Source: Candidatus Thiodiazotropha sp. (ex Codakia rugifera) (lineage in GTDB: Bacteria > Pseudomonadota > Gammaproteobacteria > Chromatiales > Chromatiaceae). From it: a stretch of DNA of 38,354 nt. The translations under genes and the position numbers were made by a program. Numbering within the stretch: the first letter of the stretch is position 1; every line of letters begins with the position of its first letter. The stretch is from contig JAHXHN010000006.1 of the NCBI GenBank assembly GCA_025656675.1, positions 1-38,354 of the forward strand. Direction: 5' to 3'. The notes beneath the pieces are model-generated. The model saw nothing but the letters and a program-made list of their open reading frames with translations, did not search any database and was not told the origin of the DNA. Shown here piece after piece: positions 24,990 to 34,308 of this stretch.

Positions 24990-25756
24990 AGCCGCACCTC
25001 GACATCCTGGTCCTGCATAAACCGTTTAGCCTCACCGACTGTGAACTCGGCGAAGTGAAAAATACTCGCTGCCAATACGGCATCTGCCCCTCCCTGCTTT
25101 ACACCATCCACCAGGTGCTGCAGATTACCGACACCGCCTGAGGCAATTACCGGGATAGGTACTGCATCGACGATAGCGCGAGTAAGTGCATTATCAAACC
25201 CGATTTTAGTACCATCCCGGTCCATGCTGGTGAGCAGGATTTCACCGGCACCGTAATCACTCATCCGTTTTGCCCACTCGATGGCATCCAATCCAGTTGG
25301 CTTACGCCCACCATGGGTAAATATCTCCCACTTGAGAGACTCACCTTCACTGCTCACCTGTTTGGCATCGATGGCGACAACGATACACTGGGATCCAAAC
25401 CGCTCGGTTGCCTGTTTGACGAACTCGGGATTGAATACCGCCGCAGTGTTGATGGCAACCTTATCCGCACCGGCATTGAGCATTCTTCGAATGTCGTCCG
25501 CACTGCGGATTCCACCACCGACAGTCAATGGAATGAAGACCTCACTGGCTACCTGCTCCACCACATGCACAATCGTATCCCGGTCATCGGAACTGGCGGT
25601 AATGTCAAGAAAGGTGATCTCATCGGCCCCCTCTTCATTATAGCGTCGTGCAACTTCCACCGGATCACCGGCATCACGGATATCGACAAATTTTACACCT
25701 TTGACCACACGTCCGGCATCAACATCGAGACAGGGAATGATACGTTTAGCTAGCAT
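24986..25756 (-). CDS. hisF: Imidazole glycerol phosphate synthase cyclase subunit (HisF)
   Basis: A 256-residue (beta/alpha)8 barrel that uses ammonia made by HisH to close the imidazole ring, giving IGP and AICAR. The start [13 protein letters not shown] carries catalytic Asp11; the second catalytic Asp is in the Leu-Thr-Ser-Met-Asp-Arg-Asp-Gly motif, and phosphate-binding Gly-Gly loops are present. It lies 141 bases downstream of hisA, the gap holding an inverted repeat. Confidence 0.96.
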   Translation of the reverse strand: MLAKRIIPCLDVDAGRVVKGVKFVDIRDAGDPVEVARRYNEEGADEITFLDITASSDDRDTIVHVVEQVASEVFIPLTVGGGIRSADDIRRMLNAGADKVAINTAAVFNPEFVKQATERFGSQCIVVAIDAKQVSSEGESLKWEIFTHGGRKPTGLDAIEWAKRMSDYGAGEILLTSMDRDGTKIGFDNALTRAIVDAVPIPVIASGGVGNLQHLVDGVKQGGADAVLAASIFHFAEFTVGEAKRFMQDQDVEVRL

Positions 25757-25788
25757 ACGTTTGTTCCTGGTTTCCTCTTGGAAACCTT

Positions 25789-25891
25789 GTTTGAATTTTG
25801 AATTGATGTGTTCGCTTCACTCGCGCCCTATTCGATAAAAGATTCCCTGCACGGAGCACACACAAACAATTCAAAATTCATAATTCAAAAC
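25789..25891. repeat. Inverted-repeat element between hisF and hisA
   Basis: TGAATTTTGAATTG (25792-25805) recurs inverted and exact at 25867-25880. The outer parts (TTTG on the left; TAATTCAAAAC on the right) extend the symmetry imperfectly, and inner TGTG/CACA stretches do the same. The element nearly fills the hisA-hisF gap, ends just before the hisA stop, and may be a small mobile repeat or an mRNA-processing hairpin that sets relative expression of hisA and hisF. Confidence 0.6.
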
Positions 25892-25897
25892 TCAACA

Positions 25898-26635
25898 TTA
25901 ACCAACCAGTTCATCCGCCAGTTGCTGACCCGCAGTAAAGTCGAGCGTACCTTCGTAGATAGCCCGCCCCGTAATTGCACCCATTATATTGTCAGTATCC
26001 GCCTTGCACAGAGATTCGATATCAGAGATATCGGTAATACCACCCGATGCAATCACCGGTATAGAAATGGCATTCGCAAGTGCGGTTGTCGCCTCCACGT
26101 TAGGTCCGGATAACATGCCGTCACGCCCGATATCGGTATACACAATGGCGGAAACACCATCATCCTGAAATCGTCGGGCAAGCTCTGTCACCTCTTGATC
26201 AGTAACTTCAGCCCAGCCATTAATGGCAACCTTACCCTCTTCAGCGTCAAGACCAACAATCACATGCCCGGGGAATACCTTACAGGCACGAGCCACGAAT
26301 GCAGGTTCTTTAACCGCCTGAGTACCAATAATGCAGTAGCTGACACCTGCAGTCAGATAGGCTTCAATAGTAACTTCATCCCGAATACCGCCACCTACCT
26401 GGATAGGCATTTCGGGATAAGCGTGGGCAATGGTTCGGATTGCCTCGCCATTGACCGGCTCACCAGCAAAGGCCCCGTTGAGGTCCACTAAGTGCAGACG
26501 GCGCCCACCTGCATCGACCCAACGCGTCGCCATCTCCAACGGTTTATCAGAAAAAACAGTATTGTCGTCCATGCGGCCCTGACGAAGGCGCACGCATTGG
26601 CCATCTTTGAGATCAATAGCAGGTATTAGCAACAC
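25898..26635 (-). CDS. hisA: ProFAR isomerase (HisA)
   Basis: A 245-residue (beta/alpha)8 barrel, the sugar isomerase before the HisFH step. The start GTG at 26635 gives [11 protein letters not shown] and the normal family length; the open frame continues upstream but that part has no relation to HisA and overlaps hisH. Catalytic Asp8 and the second Asp in Tyr-Thr-Asp-Ile-Gly-Arg-Asp-Gly are present, as are the Gly-Gly phosphate loops. It follows hisH by 31 bases. Confidence 0.95.
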   Translation of the reverse strand: MLLIPAIDLKDGQCVRLRQGRMDDNTVFSDKPLEMATRWVDAGGRRLHLVDLNGAFAGEPVNGEAIRTIAHAYPEMPIQVGGGIRDEVTIEAYLTAGVSYCIIGTQAVKEPAFVARACKVFPGHVIVGLDAEEGKVAINGWAEVTDQEVTELARRFQDDGVSAIVYTDIGRDGMLSGPNVEATTALANAISIPVIASGGITDISDIESLCKADTDNIMGAITGRAIYEGTLDFTAGQQLADELVG

Positions 26636-26666
26636 GATGATTTTCCTGAAACAGTAGTTGAGAGAG

Positions 26667-27308
26667 TTAGACCTTCCAATGCACAAAGTTCTGCAGCAAT
26701 TGCAATCCGGCATCGGCGCTCTTTTCCGGATGAAACTGTACCGCAAACAGATTCCTGGTGGCGATGGCGCTGGCAAAGCTGACACCATAATCTGTTGTTG
26801 CCGCGACCAGGTCCTGCTGAACCGGATCGACATAGTAGCTGTGTACGAAATAGAACCGGCTATCCTGCTCAATACCCTGCCACAACGGATGCTCGTAACC
26901 TTGATGCACCTGGTTCCAGCCCATATGCGGAATCTTCAATGCTTCACCGTCCGGGGCCACACCACCAGGAAAGCGATGTACATTGCCGTCAAACAATCCA
27001 AGCAGGGGGGTACCGTTATTCTCTTCACTGAAGTTGAGCAGCACCTGCTGACCCATGCAGATACCGAGAAACGGTTTACTCTGTGCAGCATCGAGTATTG
27101 CCCGATTGAGATGGTGATCGGAGATTGCTGCCATACAGTCTCTGGCTGCCCCTTGCCCGGGAAAGACTACCCTGTCAGAGTCGAGTATCAGCTTCGGATC
27201 ATCACTGACCAATACTTCATCATCCTCCGCTGCCACGTGTTCTACCGCCTTGGCGACAGAACGCAGGTTACCCATTCCGTAATCGATGACGGTGATACGT
27301 TGTGTCAT
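26667..27308 (-). CDS. hisH: Imidazole glycerol phosphate synthase glutaminase subunit (HisH)
   Basis: A 213-residue class I glutamine amidotransferase: nucleophile Cys in Gly-Ile-Cys-Met-Gly-Gln (about 82), and the His-Glu pair in Phe-His-Pro-Glu-Lys-Ser near the C-terminus. The starting Ile-Asp-Tyr-Gly-Met-Gly-Asn-Leu is diagnostic. It delivers ammonia to HisF. It lies 18 bases downstream of hisB. Confidence 0.96.
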   Translation of the reverse strand: MTQRITVIDYGMGNLRSVAKAVEHVAAEDDEVLVSDDPKLILDSDRVVFPGQGAARDCMAAISDHHLNRAILDAAQSKPFLGICMGQQVLLNFSEENNGTPLLGLFDGNVHRFPGGVAPDGEALKIPHMGWNQVHQGYEHPLWQGIEQDSRFYFVHSYYVDPVQQDLVAATTDYGVSFASAIATRNLFAVQFHPEKSADAGLQLLQNFVHWKV

Positions 27309-27326
27309 GCTAGGGCCTGTGATCAG

Positions 27327-27917
27327 TTACAGACTGCCCTTGGTGGAGGGCACTCGTTCGGCCATGCGTGAATCTGGCTCCAGAGCCATACGCAAAGCAC
27401 GACCGAAGGCCTTAAATACTGTTTCCGCCTGATGATGGGCATTGGTGCCACGCAGATTATCGATATGCAGGGTGATGCCGGCGTGGTTGACCAATCCCTG
27501 AAAAAACTCTTGGAACAGATCCACATCGAAATCACCGATACGCGCACGGGTAAACGCCAGATTGTATTCCAATCCGGGACGACCTGAAAAATCGATGACT
27601 ACCCGCGACAGGGCCTCATCCAATGGCACATAGGCATGACCATAGCGACAAATCCCTTTTTTATCGCCCACGGCCTTGGCCAGTGCTTGACCTAAAGTGA
27701 TGCCGATATCTTCCACGGTGTGGTGGGCATCAATGTGCAGATCTCCTTTAGCTGTAATGCTCATATCTATCAGTCCATGACGGGCAACTTGATCCAACAT
27801 ATGATCAAGAAATGGCACCCCTGTTGCAAAATTTGCATCGCCTTTCCCATCCAGGTTCAGTGCAATACTGATCTGGGTCTCCAAGGTATTGCGCTCAATC
27901 TGCGCGTTACGCTGCAT
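27327..27917 (-). CDS. hisB: Imidazoleglycerol-phosphate dehydratase (HisB, monofunctional)
   Basis: The start at 27917 (Met-Gln-Arg-Asn-Ala) gives 196 residues, the usual size of stand-alone dehydratase; a longer frame upstream has no related sequence. Metal-binding His motifs are complete: Asp-His-Met-Leu-Asp, His-His-Thr-Val-Glu-Asp, and His-His-Gln-Ala-Glu. No histidinol-phosphatase domain is fused, unlike E. coli HisB. It is the first gene in the block, which then runs H-A-F-I-E and on into tatABC. Confidence 0.96.
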   Translation of the reverse strand: MQRNAQIERNTLETQISIALNLDGKGDANFATGVPFLDHMLDQVARHGLIDMSITAKGDLHIDAHHTVEDIGITLGQALAKAVGDKKGICRYGHAYVPLDEALSRVVIDFSGRPGLEYNLAFTRARIGDFDVDLFQEFFQGLVNHAGITLHIDNLRGTNAHHQAETVFKAFGRALRMALEPDSRMAERVPSTKGSL

Positions 27918-28049
27918 GCTGGTGACTCCGGTCAAAACTATATCGATTGGCAAAATCCGAACCAACAGGTTCAGGCTCAACTAAAACCGTGTATTTTAGA
28001 GAAAAATCACTGAAAAGACAGTGCTGCCTGTAGATTTTAATACACCGGG

Positions 28050-29009
28050 TCAAAAAAGCTCAGCCTCGACCTCCAGATAGGCTAGACTGATATGCTGACC
28101 GACATTCCGCTTGAAATCTACCCAGTCGCTAAAGCGACTGAGTGTTTCGATAATCAACGGACTCATTTCAAAATCACTGAGACCCTCTTCGAAATGCTTT
28201 GCCACTTCCACCTTCAGTGAACTCAAGTAATCAAGATAGGCCTCTGGCACCTCACGACCGCCTGTTCTGCCATGTCCGGGGATATATATTTCAGCACGAC
28301 GTTCCAAAGCCAGTTCGATGGCCGCGATATTACCGCTGAAGGTGCCGCTATCCATCTGTCCGAGTCGCTTACTCATGACATTGTCACCCAGAAACAGAAT
28401 CCTCTGCTGCGGCAGTTCAATCATGATATCGGAGTAGCTGTGAGCTTTAGGTTCAAATAGGATACGCAGAGTCACACCAGCGATCGTCAGCTCATCCCCA
28501 TGGGCTGCAGATTGATTAGGCGGGACTTCCAGGGTGCCTGCAACAGCGCCCTCGGTCATTCGCATTAAGGTCTCTAGAAAGCGTTGACCCTCTCCCTTCA
28601 ATACTAATTTACGCATCTCTTCATGGCCATATATGGCCACATCCGGATAGGCATCACGTATCGCCTGATTCGCAAACCAATGATCACCATGAATATGGGT
28701 ATTGAATACCGCTACAACGGGCAGTTCAGACAACTTGCGTATTTGACGCAGCACCATCTCACCCGTTTGAACACTGGACCCAGGATCGATGAGGATGACA
28801 CCTTTGTCACCGATCACAAATGCGGGATTGTTGATAAAGCCCTGGTTCTTCACCGATGGCACACCCAGCGGGCCATGAATGACATAGACATTTTCCGCCA
28901 CCCGATCGGCAGGGTAGTCAGGGATTGCAGGTCCCCGCTCCGCTATTGCAGTGGTCGATGACGCAAGGAGAGCAATAGCCAGTAATTGATGGAAGTAATG
29001 ATTAATCAT
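28050..29009 (-). CDS. Secreted metallo-beta-lactamase-fold hydrolase (SoxH-like)
   Basis: A 319-residue periplasmic protein with a signal peptide (cleavage near Ala-Ile-Ala, residue 23). The zinc motif His-x-His-x-Asp-His is intact in Thr-His-Ile-His-Gly-Asp-His-Trp. A further metal His is in Glu-Pro-Lys-Ala-His-Ser-Tyr-Ser-Asp, the bridging Asp in Leu-Gly-Asp-Asn, and the last His in Pro-Gly-His-Gly-Arg. The family includes SoxH and the zinc metallohydrolases of quinoprotein relay systems; substrates are uncertain. It is monocistronic, on the same strand as hisB but 132 bases before it. Lactamase activity should not be assumed from the fold. Confidence 0.85.
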   Translation of the reverse strand: MINHYFHQLLAIALLASSTTAIAERGPAIPDYPADRVAENVYVIHGPLGVPSVKNQGFINNPAFVIGDKGVILIDPGSSVQTGEMVLRQIRKLSELPVVAVFNTHIHGDHWFANQAIRDAYPDVAIYGHEEMRKLVLKGEGQRFLETLMRMTEGAVAGTLEVPPNQSAAHGDELTIAGVTLRILFEPKAHSYSDIMIELPQQRILFLGDNVMSKRLGQMDSGTFSGNIAAIELALERRAEIYIPGHGRTGGREVPEAYLDYLSSLKVEVAKHFEEGLSDFEMSPLIIETLSRFSDWVDFKRNVGQHISLAYLEVEAELF

Positions 29010-29036
29010 GATAATTCATTCTCATTCAAGATGTGT

Positions 29037-29132
29037 TAGGGCCTGTTAACACTAATTTGTGAGTCACTGTTGAGCCTTGCTGGACAAAATAGTGATCTTG
29101 GCAATGATAATCAAATAAGTGTTAACAAACGC
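29037..29132. mobile_element. MITE-like inverted-repeat element upstream of dtd's 3' side
   Basis: The left end CCTGTTAACACTAATTTG (29042-29059) matches the inverted right end (29112-29129, reading TTTGTTAACACTTATTTG) at 15 of 18 positions; about 90 bases in total, with no coding potential. The left end TAGGGCCTGTTAACACT is exactly repeated at 19584-19600. Together this points to a small non-autonomous mobile repeat present in several copies. Confidence 0.55.
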
Positions 29133-29184
29133 TAAGTAAGGTCACTATTGGAATACTGTTTATCCGGCAGCTTTGTGTGGAATC

Positions 29185-29622
29185 TCAACTCTCCAGCCAA
29201 AACGTGACTGGTCCGTCATTGATTAGCTCGACCTGCATATTGGCTCCAAACACGCCACTGGCCACAGTGTGATAACTTGCTTCTGCCATCATCGTTAAAT
29301 GTGAGAAAAGCGCTTCCCCCAATACAGGATCTGCAGCTGTGGAGAAGCCTGGACGCATCCCCTTTTTAGTGTCAGCCGCAAGGGTAAACTGAGGTACCAG
29401 TAGCAAACCTCCCTGGATATCACGCAGGCTCAAGTTCATCCGTCCGGTCTGGTCGTAGAAAACGCGATACCCCAACAACCTTTCCAGTAACCGGTCCGCC
29501 TTGCTTACATCATCGCCTTTCTGAATCCCAACCAGCACCATTAATCCCCGATTGATCTCGTCTACACATTGCCCCTCAATGTGCACCCTCGCCTTATTAA
29601 CACGCTGTAACAGACCGATCAT
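29185..29622 (-). CDS. dtd: D-aminoacyl-tRNA deacylase (Dtd)
   Basis: A 145-residue cytosolic proofreading enzyme that frees tRNA from D-amino acids and from mischarged Gly. The C-terminal Asn-Asp-Gly-Pro-Val-Thr-Phe-Trp motif with the Gly-cisPro selectivity filter is intact. In the other signature, usually Ser-Gln-Phe-Thr-Leu, this protein has Pro-Gln-Phe-Thr-Leu; the substitution is clear in the bases and may simply be a lineage variant. Its ATG overlaps the end of the aminopeptidase gene by four bases. Confidence 0.95.
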   Translation of the reverse strand: MIGLLQRVNKARVHIEGQCVDEINRGLMVLVGIQKGDDVSKADRLLERLLGYRVFYDQTGRMNLSLRDIQGGLLLVPQFTLAADTKKGMRPGFSTAADPVLGEALFSHLTMMAEASYHTVASGVFGANMQVELINDGPVTFWLES

Positions 29623-30569
29623 TTCAGCTTCTCGGCATAGTTGTCAGTCGCTTCGATGAGTGCACTGCGTATACCTGGTTCGGCGGCGGAATGCCCAGCA
29701 TCCGGTATCACCATCAACTCACTATCATGCCAGGCCTGATTAAGTTCCCAGGCAGAAGCCATGGGACAGATCAGGTCATAGCGTCCTTGAACAATGACAC
29801 CTGGAATACCAGCCAGCTTGCCGATCTCCCGCAACAATTGATTTTTTTGCAGGAAAGCATGATTGACAAAATAGTGGCACTCAATACGTGCCAAACTTAG
29901 TGCAGTATGCGGATCTGTAAAAAATCCAACTACTGACGGGTTTGGATGAAGGCTTGCCGTACGCCCCTCCCAAACTGACCAGGCCTTGGCTGCCGCCATA
30001 CGCGTGATTTCATTCTCACCGGTAAGACGCTGGTGATAAGCATGCAATAAATCATTTCGATCCTGTTCAGGAATGGGTGAGATAAATTCAACCCAATAGT
30101 CTGGAAATACACGACTTGCACCTGACTGGTAGAACCATTGAATCTCTTCATCACGACAGAGAAATATGCCACGCAGGATTAACCCCGTCACCTGTTGCGG
30201 GTGTGTTTGGGCATAGGCGAGTGCAAGCGTTGAACCCCATGAGCCACCAAATAACAACCAGCGATCAATGGATAACTTTCGACGGATGGCTTCAATATCG
30301 GCGATCAGATCCCATGTAGTATTCGCTATTAATGAGGCATGCGGGGTGGAACGACCGCATCCACGCTGATCGAATAGCACAATATGGTAGAGATCCGGGT
30401 TATAAAAGCGACGGTGGTAAGGTTCACAACCCGCTCCAGGTCCACCATGCAGAAAGAGAACGGGAATCCCATCAGGATTCCCTGCCTGCTCTATGTAGAG
30501 TTGATGGTTGTTATCCACCGACAGGGTATGTGACGCGAAGGGCTCAATGGGTGGATAGAGGTCTTTCAT
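29619..30569 (-). CDS. pip: Prolyl aminopeptidase
   Basis: A 316-residue alpha/beta-hydrolase (S33 family) that removes N-terminal proline. It shows His-Gly-Gly-Pro-Gly-Ala-Gly near 42 (oxyanion hole), Asp-Gln-Arg-Gly-Cys-Gly-Arg-Ser, the nucleophile elbow Gly-Gly-Ser-Trp-Gly-Ser-Thr (Ser about 111), the acid in Gly-Arg-Tyr-Asp and the base in Ala-Gly-His-Ser. It forms a two-gene coupled unit with dtd. Confidence 0.95.
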   Translation of the reverse strand: MKDLYPPIEPFASHTLSVDNNHQLYIEQAGNPDGIPVLFLHGGPGAGCEPYHRRFYNPDLYHIVLFDQRGCGRSTPHASLIANTTWDLIADIEAIRRKLSIDRWLLFGGSWGSTLALAYAQTHPQQVTGLILRGIFLCRDEEIQWFYQSGASRVFPDYWVEFISPIPEQDRNDLLHAYHQRLTGENEITRMAAAKAWSVWEGRTASLHPNPSVVGFFTDPHTALSLARIECHYFVNHAFLQKNQLLREIGKLAGIPGVIVQGRYDLICPMASAWELNQAWHDSELMVIPDAGHSAAEPGIRSALIEATDNYAEKLK

Positions 30570-30631
30570 GAGTATCCCAGTAACTATGTAAGAAAATTCC
30601 TACATTTATTAGAGAAAAATCTCACAAGTCA

Positions 30632-30649
30632 TGTGTGAATATTCCCACA
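30632..30649 (+). promoter_or_regulatory. GacA/UvrY-type upstream activating palindrome
   Basis: TGTGTGAATATTCCCACA is an 18-bp palindrome (all but one mirror pair symmetric) with the TGT-N12-ACA frame of GacA/UvrY/SirA sites. It sits about 45 bases before the inferred start of the small RNA described next. A -10-like TATTAA follows at 30673-30678. Confidence 0.45.
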
Positions 30650-30684
30650 GTAAAAGTTAATTTATGTGTCACTATTAAGTTGTC

Positions 30685-30806
30685 GTCATCAAGGACGTAC
30701 CCCCAGGACTCAATAGCTCAGGAGAGCACAAGGAAGAGTAGCTTAGCCAACCAAGCCGACGACTGTAAGCCCAACTGCAAGGATTGCAGTTGGGCTTCTC
30801 TTTTTC
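30685..30806 (+). ncRNA. Candidate CsrA/RsmA-sequestering small RNA (RsmY/RsmZ/CsrB class)
   Basis: A gene-free stretch of about 120 bases with a -10-like element before it and a strong terminator at its end. It holds five AGGA motifs (30692, 30705, 30720, 30731, 30780). Two are displayed in hairpin loops: GCTC-AGGA-GAGC at 30716-30727, and the loop of the terminator hairpin. GTCGTC (30682-30687) can pair with GACGAC (30758-30763) to close the structure. Known family features are exactly these: loop-displayed GGA motifs bind CsrA/RsmA and free its target mRNAs, and transcription depends on GacA. Length and layout fit RsmY/RsmZ. No expression evidence is available here. Confidence 0.65.
30767..30806 (+). 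terminator. Rho-independent terminator of the candidate small RNA
   Basis: A perfect 14-bp stem, AAGCCCAACTGCAA (30767-30780) with TTGCAGTTGGGCTT (30784-30797), and a three-base GGA loop, followed by CTCTTTTTC on the plus strand only. No plus-strand protein gene precedes it, which is what points to an RNA gene. The minus-strand side shows no T tract. Confidence 0.85.
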
Positions 30807-30845
30807 TACCCCACTGAAAGACTCAACGGGTGTTCATCACAGCAT

Positions 30846-32669
30846 CTATTCACGTGAGGCGCGTTTTCGTTCAAATTCCTTGAGGTGTTTCTTGCGGATG
30901 CGAATATCGCTTGGTGTAACTTCCACCAATTCATCATCCTCAACAAATTCCAGGGCCTGTTCGAGACTATAGCGCAGCGGGGGAGTCAGCATGATGGCAT
31001 CATCCTTGCCCGATGCACGCACATTCGTCAATTGCTTGCCTTTCAACGGATTGACCACAAGATCATTATCACGGGCGTGTATGCCGACAATCTGCCCCTC
31101 ATAGACCTCATCACCGGGCGAAGCGAACAGTCTTCCCCGTTCCTGCAGGTTGAAAAGGGCAAATCCGAGTACCTTTCCCTGACCGTTGGAGATCAACACA
31201 CCATTCTTTCGTGGCGCAATACCTCCATGCTGTGCCACACCGTAGTGATCAAAGACATGATAGATCAACCCGGTGCCTGAGGTGCTGGTCATAAACTCGG
31301 TCTGAAATCCGATCAGGCCACGGGAGGGGATGATGTAGTCCAGACGAACACGTCCCTTGCCATCCGGCACCATATCCTTGAGCTCACCCTTGCGCATGCC
31401 CAGAGCCTCCATGATGGTACCCTGATCCTTCTCTTCCACATCCACTGTCAACTGTTCGTAGGGTTCACAAACCTCGCCGTCGACTTCGCGAAAAATGACT
31501 TCAGGACGTGATACCGCCAGTTCGAATCCCTCACGGCGCATATTTTCGATCAATACAGATAGGTGTAGTTCACCACGTCCAGAGACCTTGAATTTCTCCG
31601 GATCCGTCCCCTCTTCCACCCGTAGCGCGACATTGTGAATCAACTCCCGCTCGAGTCGTTCCTTGAGCTGTCGGGATGTCAGATACTTTCCCTCTTTTCC
31701 TGCGAAGGGGGAGGTATTGACCTGAAATGTCATGGAGACAGTCGGTTCATCCACAGTCAATGGAGGCATTGCCTCCACAAGCTCCGGATCGCACAAGGTA
31801 TCGGAGACATTCGGTGCTTCCATACCACTGATAGCAATGATATCGCCGGCACTGGCCTCCTTGACTTCAAAACGCTCGAGGCCAAGATAACCGTACACAA
31901 CACCGATTTTAGCGCGGTGCTGTTCGCCGTCATACTTCACCACCGTTACCTGCTGATTGGGTCTGACCGTACCCCGGGTCACCCGTCCTACGGCAATCGC
32001 CCCGACATAACTGTTGTAATCGAGGTTTGAGATCTGCATCTTGAAGGGACCTTCACGATTGACATCCGGGGCCGGGCAATGTTTAACGATAGTCTGAAAC
32101 AGCGGTCTCATGTCACCATCACTGACATCATTATCATGCCCCGCATAGCCATTTACTGCTGAGGCATAGACGATCGGAAAGTCCAATTGATCGTCAGTAG
32201 CGCCTAATCGATCAAACAGTTCGAATACCTGGTCGATGACCCAATCAGGTCGTGCGCCTGGTTTGTCGATCTTGTTAACCACCACTATGGGGCGTAAACC
32301 GTGCTTAAAGGCCTTCTGGGTGACGAATCGGGTCTGAGGCATCGGCCCTTCCTGTGCATCAACCAACAGCAGCACCGAATCGACCATTGAGAGTACACGT
32401 TCCACTTCACCGCCAAAATCAGCATGTCCCGGTGTATCGACGATATTAATGCGGTAGTCATTCCAGCGGATAGCGGTATTCTTGGAGAGGATAGTGATAC
32501 CACGCTCCCGCTCCTGATCATTGGAATCCATTACCCGTTCCACTTTCCCAAAACGCTCACCCAAGGTGCCGGATTGCTTGAGTAGTTCATCGACTAATGT
32601 GGTCTTGCCATGATCGACGTGGGCGATGATGGCTATATTTCTTAAGTTCTCAATCACTGGAGGGTCCAT
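30846..32669 (-). CDS. typA: Ribosome-associated GTPase TypA/BipA
   Basis: A 607-residue translational GTPase involved in 50S assembly and stress or cold adaptation. The G domain has Ala-His-Val-Asp-His-Gly-Lys-Thr-Thr (G1), Arg-Gly-Ile-Thr-Ile (G2), Asp-Thr-Pro-Gly-His-Ala-Asp-Phe (G3) and Asn-Lys-Ile-Asp (G4), followed by the EF-G-like beta-barrel, two alpha/beta domains and the BipA-specific C-terminal domain. Start: ATG at 32669; a GTG four codons in, giving Val-Ile-Glu-Asn-Leu-Arg-Asn as in most BipA proteins, is also possible. Confidence 0.97.
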   Translation of the reverse strand: MDPPVIENLRNIAIIAHVDHGKTTLVDELLKQSGTLGERFGKVERVMDSNDQERERGITILSKNTAIRWNDYRINIVDTPGHADFGGEVERVLSMVDSVLLLVDAQEGPMPQTRFVTQKAFKHGLRPIVVVNKIDKPGARPDWVIDQVFELFDRLGATDDQLDFPIVYASAVNGYAGHDNDVSDGDMRPLFQTIVKHCPAPDVNREGPFKMQISNLDYNSYVGAIAVGRVTRGTVRPNQQVTVVKYDGEQHRAKIGVVYGYLGLERFEVKEASAGDIIAISGMEAPNVSDTLCDPELVEAMPPLTVDEPTVSMTFQVNTSPFAGKEGKYLTSRQLKERLERELIHNVALRVEEGTDPEKFKVSGRGELHLSVLIENMRREGFELAVSRPEVIFREVDGEVCEPYEQLTVDVEEKDQGTIMEALGMRKGELKDMVPDGKGRVRLDYIIPSRGLIGFQTEFMTSTSGTGLIYHVFDHYGVAQHGGIAPRKNGVLISNGQGKVLGFALFNLQERGRLFASPGDEVYEGQIVGIHARDNDLVVNPLKGKQLTNVRASGKDDAIMLTPPLRYSLEQALEFVEDDELVEVTPSDIRIRKKHLKEFERKRASRE

Positions 32670-32688
32670 GCAGACAAAAAGATGGCGG

Positions 32689-32694
32689 ATTATA
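32689..32694 (-). promoter_or_regulatory. typA -10 element
   Basis: Read on the minus strand, a perfect TATAAT lies about 20 bases before the typA start. This implies a short leader of roughly 15 bases or a start close to the ATG. The -35 region is weak. Confidence 0.5.
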
Positions 32695-32816
32695 CCTTTA
32701 TAAAGGGAAATATCTTTGAAATTTTAATCTGCATATATATCAATTAGTTAAGAATCCTTTAAAGAATGATAGTCATCATCTATCGACAACTCCCTTTCAT
32801 TTCGAAACTTTCAGAA

Positions 32817-32851
32817 TTACCCACAACTCCTGTGGATAACATTGTTGATAA
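32817..32851. promoter_or_regulatory. Cluster of three DnaA-box-like sites in the typA-moxR gap
   Basis: TTACCCACA (32817-32825), TGTGGATAA (32831-32839, the inverse of the perfect box TTATCCACA) and TGTTGATAA (32843-32851, inverse of TTATCAACA) lie within 35 bases. They sit in a 657-base AT-rich gap (32670-33326) that otherwise contains no gene I can support. No dnaA, dnaN, rpmH or gidA gene is near, so this is not a recognised chromosomal origin; a DnaA-titrating or DnaA-regulated site is more likely. Confidence 0.4.
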
Positions 32852-33326
32852 ATCCTTAAAACTGCCCTCAAAGCCTAATAAAACGGGCCGATTCATTAAA
32901 TCGTAAAGAAAATGAACAATTCTGATTTTTTACTTTTAATACAACTATTTATTATTCTCCAGAGCACTTCATACAGTTCCGTGAATTAGAATAAAACCAA
33001 ATACACAGCTATTTTTTCCACGCTGTGCACACTTTACCTTTCCACTGACCCTGACATCCTCAAGTACCTGTCAAATTCACTTAATAATCAGCACTTAAAT
33101 CTTACAAATCATTAAACGTATTGTATGTGTACAGATCTTATCGTTATTTAAGAGTTACTAATACTCAAATAGATTGGACTTCTTTTAGAGCTTGCACTCT
33201 GAGTCAATTATGGACAGGATAGATCGGGACGTAGCCTGAGCAAACATAAAGCCGGGGTTGGCAGGATTGACCAATACCTAATGTGCTGCGCCACTTATCA
33301 ATAGCAGAAACGAAGTAGAAGCACCC

Positions 33327-34283
33327 ATGAACTCATCCGTCCTTGCTCCCCTGCGCGAACACCTGGCATCGCGTGTTATCGGTCAAACAAGTTTTATCGA
33401 CAGCATGCTGGTCTGTCTTCTGAGCGATGGCCACCTGCTTATCGAGGGATTGCCGGGACTCGCCAAGACTACAGCAGTCAAGGCCCTGGCAGAAGCCATT
33501 GAAGGAGATTTCCACCGTATTCAATTTACGCCGGACCTTCTGCCATCTGATCTCATTGGCACCGATATCTACCGCCATGAAAAGGGGGATTTTGAATTCC
33601 GCCAGGGACCGCTGTTCCACAATATTCTACTCGCAGACGAGGTTAATCGAGCCCCTGCAAAGGTCCAATCGGCCCTGTTGGAGGCAATGGGCGAGCAACA
33701 GATCACTGTCGGTCAGACCACGTATCATCTACCGCCTTTTTTCATGGTACTTGCAACCCAGAATCCGGTAGAGCAAGAGGGTACCTACCATCTTCCGGAA
33801 GCCCAGCTTGACCGGTTCCTGATGCAGGCCAATGTGGATTACCCGAATCGTAACGAAGAATTACAGATCCTTGAGCTGGACAGCGCCCAATTAAAGAAGA
33901 AACCGACTCCTCCCGATAACCCATTGTCACAAAAAGAGTTATTCACAATTCGACAGGAGGTTGCCGAACTCTATCTGGATCCAAAACTCAACAGCTATAT
34001 TGTCGATTTAGTACAGGCCAGCCGAAATCCCAAGGCTTATGATAAAGATCTGGCCCGTTGGTGTCGCTTTGGTGCCTCGCCCCGTGCCAGCATTGCGCTC
34101 GCCCGTTGCGCCCGCGCTCGCGCCTGGCTGGATGATGAAGAATTTGTGGCCCCACACCATATTCAGGCTGTTGCTCCGGCCATTTTGCGTCACCGTATCC
34201 TGCTCACTTTCGAAGCGGAGGCCGAGGGAATCACAACTGATGATTTTCTCTCCCGTTTATTGGATATGGTTGCAATCCCTTAG
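33327..34283 (+). CDS. MoxR-family AAA+ ATPase
   Basis: A 318-residue AAA+ ATPase with Walker A Gly-Leu-Pro-Gly-Leu-Ala-Lys-Thr (about 42-49), Walker B Ile-Leu-Leu-Ala-Asp-Glu-Val-Asn-Arg, sensor 1 Ala-Thr-Gln-Asn-Pro, and the sensor-2 Ala-Ser-Pro-Arg-Ala. MoxR ATPases act as chaperones that mature or remodel von Willebrand-domain partners. Its gene starts the operon with DUF58 and the BatA/BatB-like proteins, the usual arrangement, with 25 bases to the next gene. Confidence 0.95.
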   Translation: MNSSVLAPLREHLASRVIGQTSFIDSMLVCLLSDGHLLIEGLPGLAKTTAVKALAEAIEGDFHRIQFTPDLLPSDLIGTDIYRHEKGDFEFRQGPLFHNILLADEVNRAPAKVQSALLEAMGEQQITVGQTTYHLPPFFMVLATQNPVEQEGTYHLPEAQLDRFLMQANVDYPNRNEELQILELDSAQLKKKPTPPDNPLSQKELFTIRQEVAELYLDPKLNSYIVDLVQASRNPKAYDKDLARWCRFGASPRASIALARCARARAWLDDEEFVAPHHIQAVAPAILRHRILLTFEAEAEGITTDDFLSRLLDMVAIP

Positions 34284-34308
34284 TCTAAGCCAAACGCTGT
34301 CAGTTGAA

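Noticed and set aside
26636-26872. Upstream extension of the hisA frame
   Set aside because: It overlaps hisH and is unlike HisA; the GTG at 26635 gives the normal length and start.
32817-32851. Chromosomal origin of replication
   Set aside because: No dnaA, dnaN, gidA or rpmH nearby and only three boxes.
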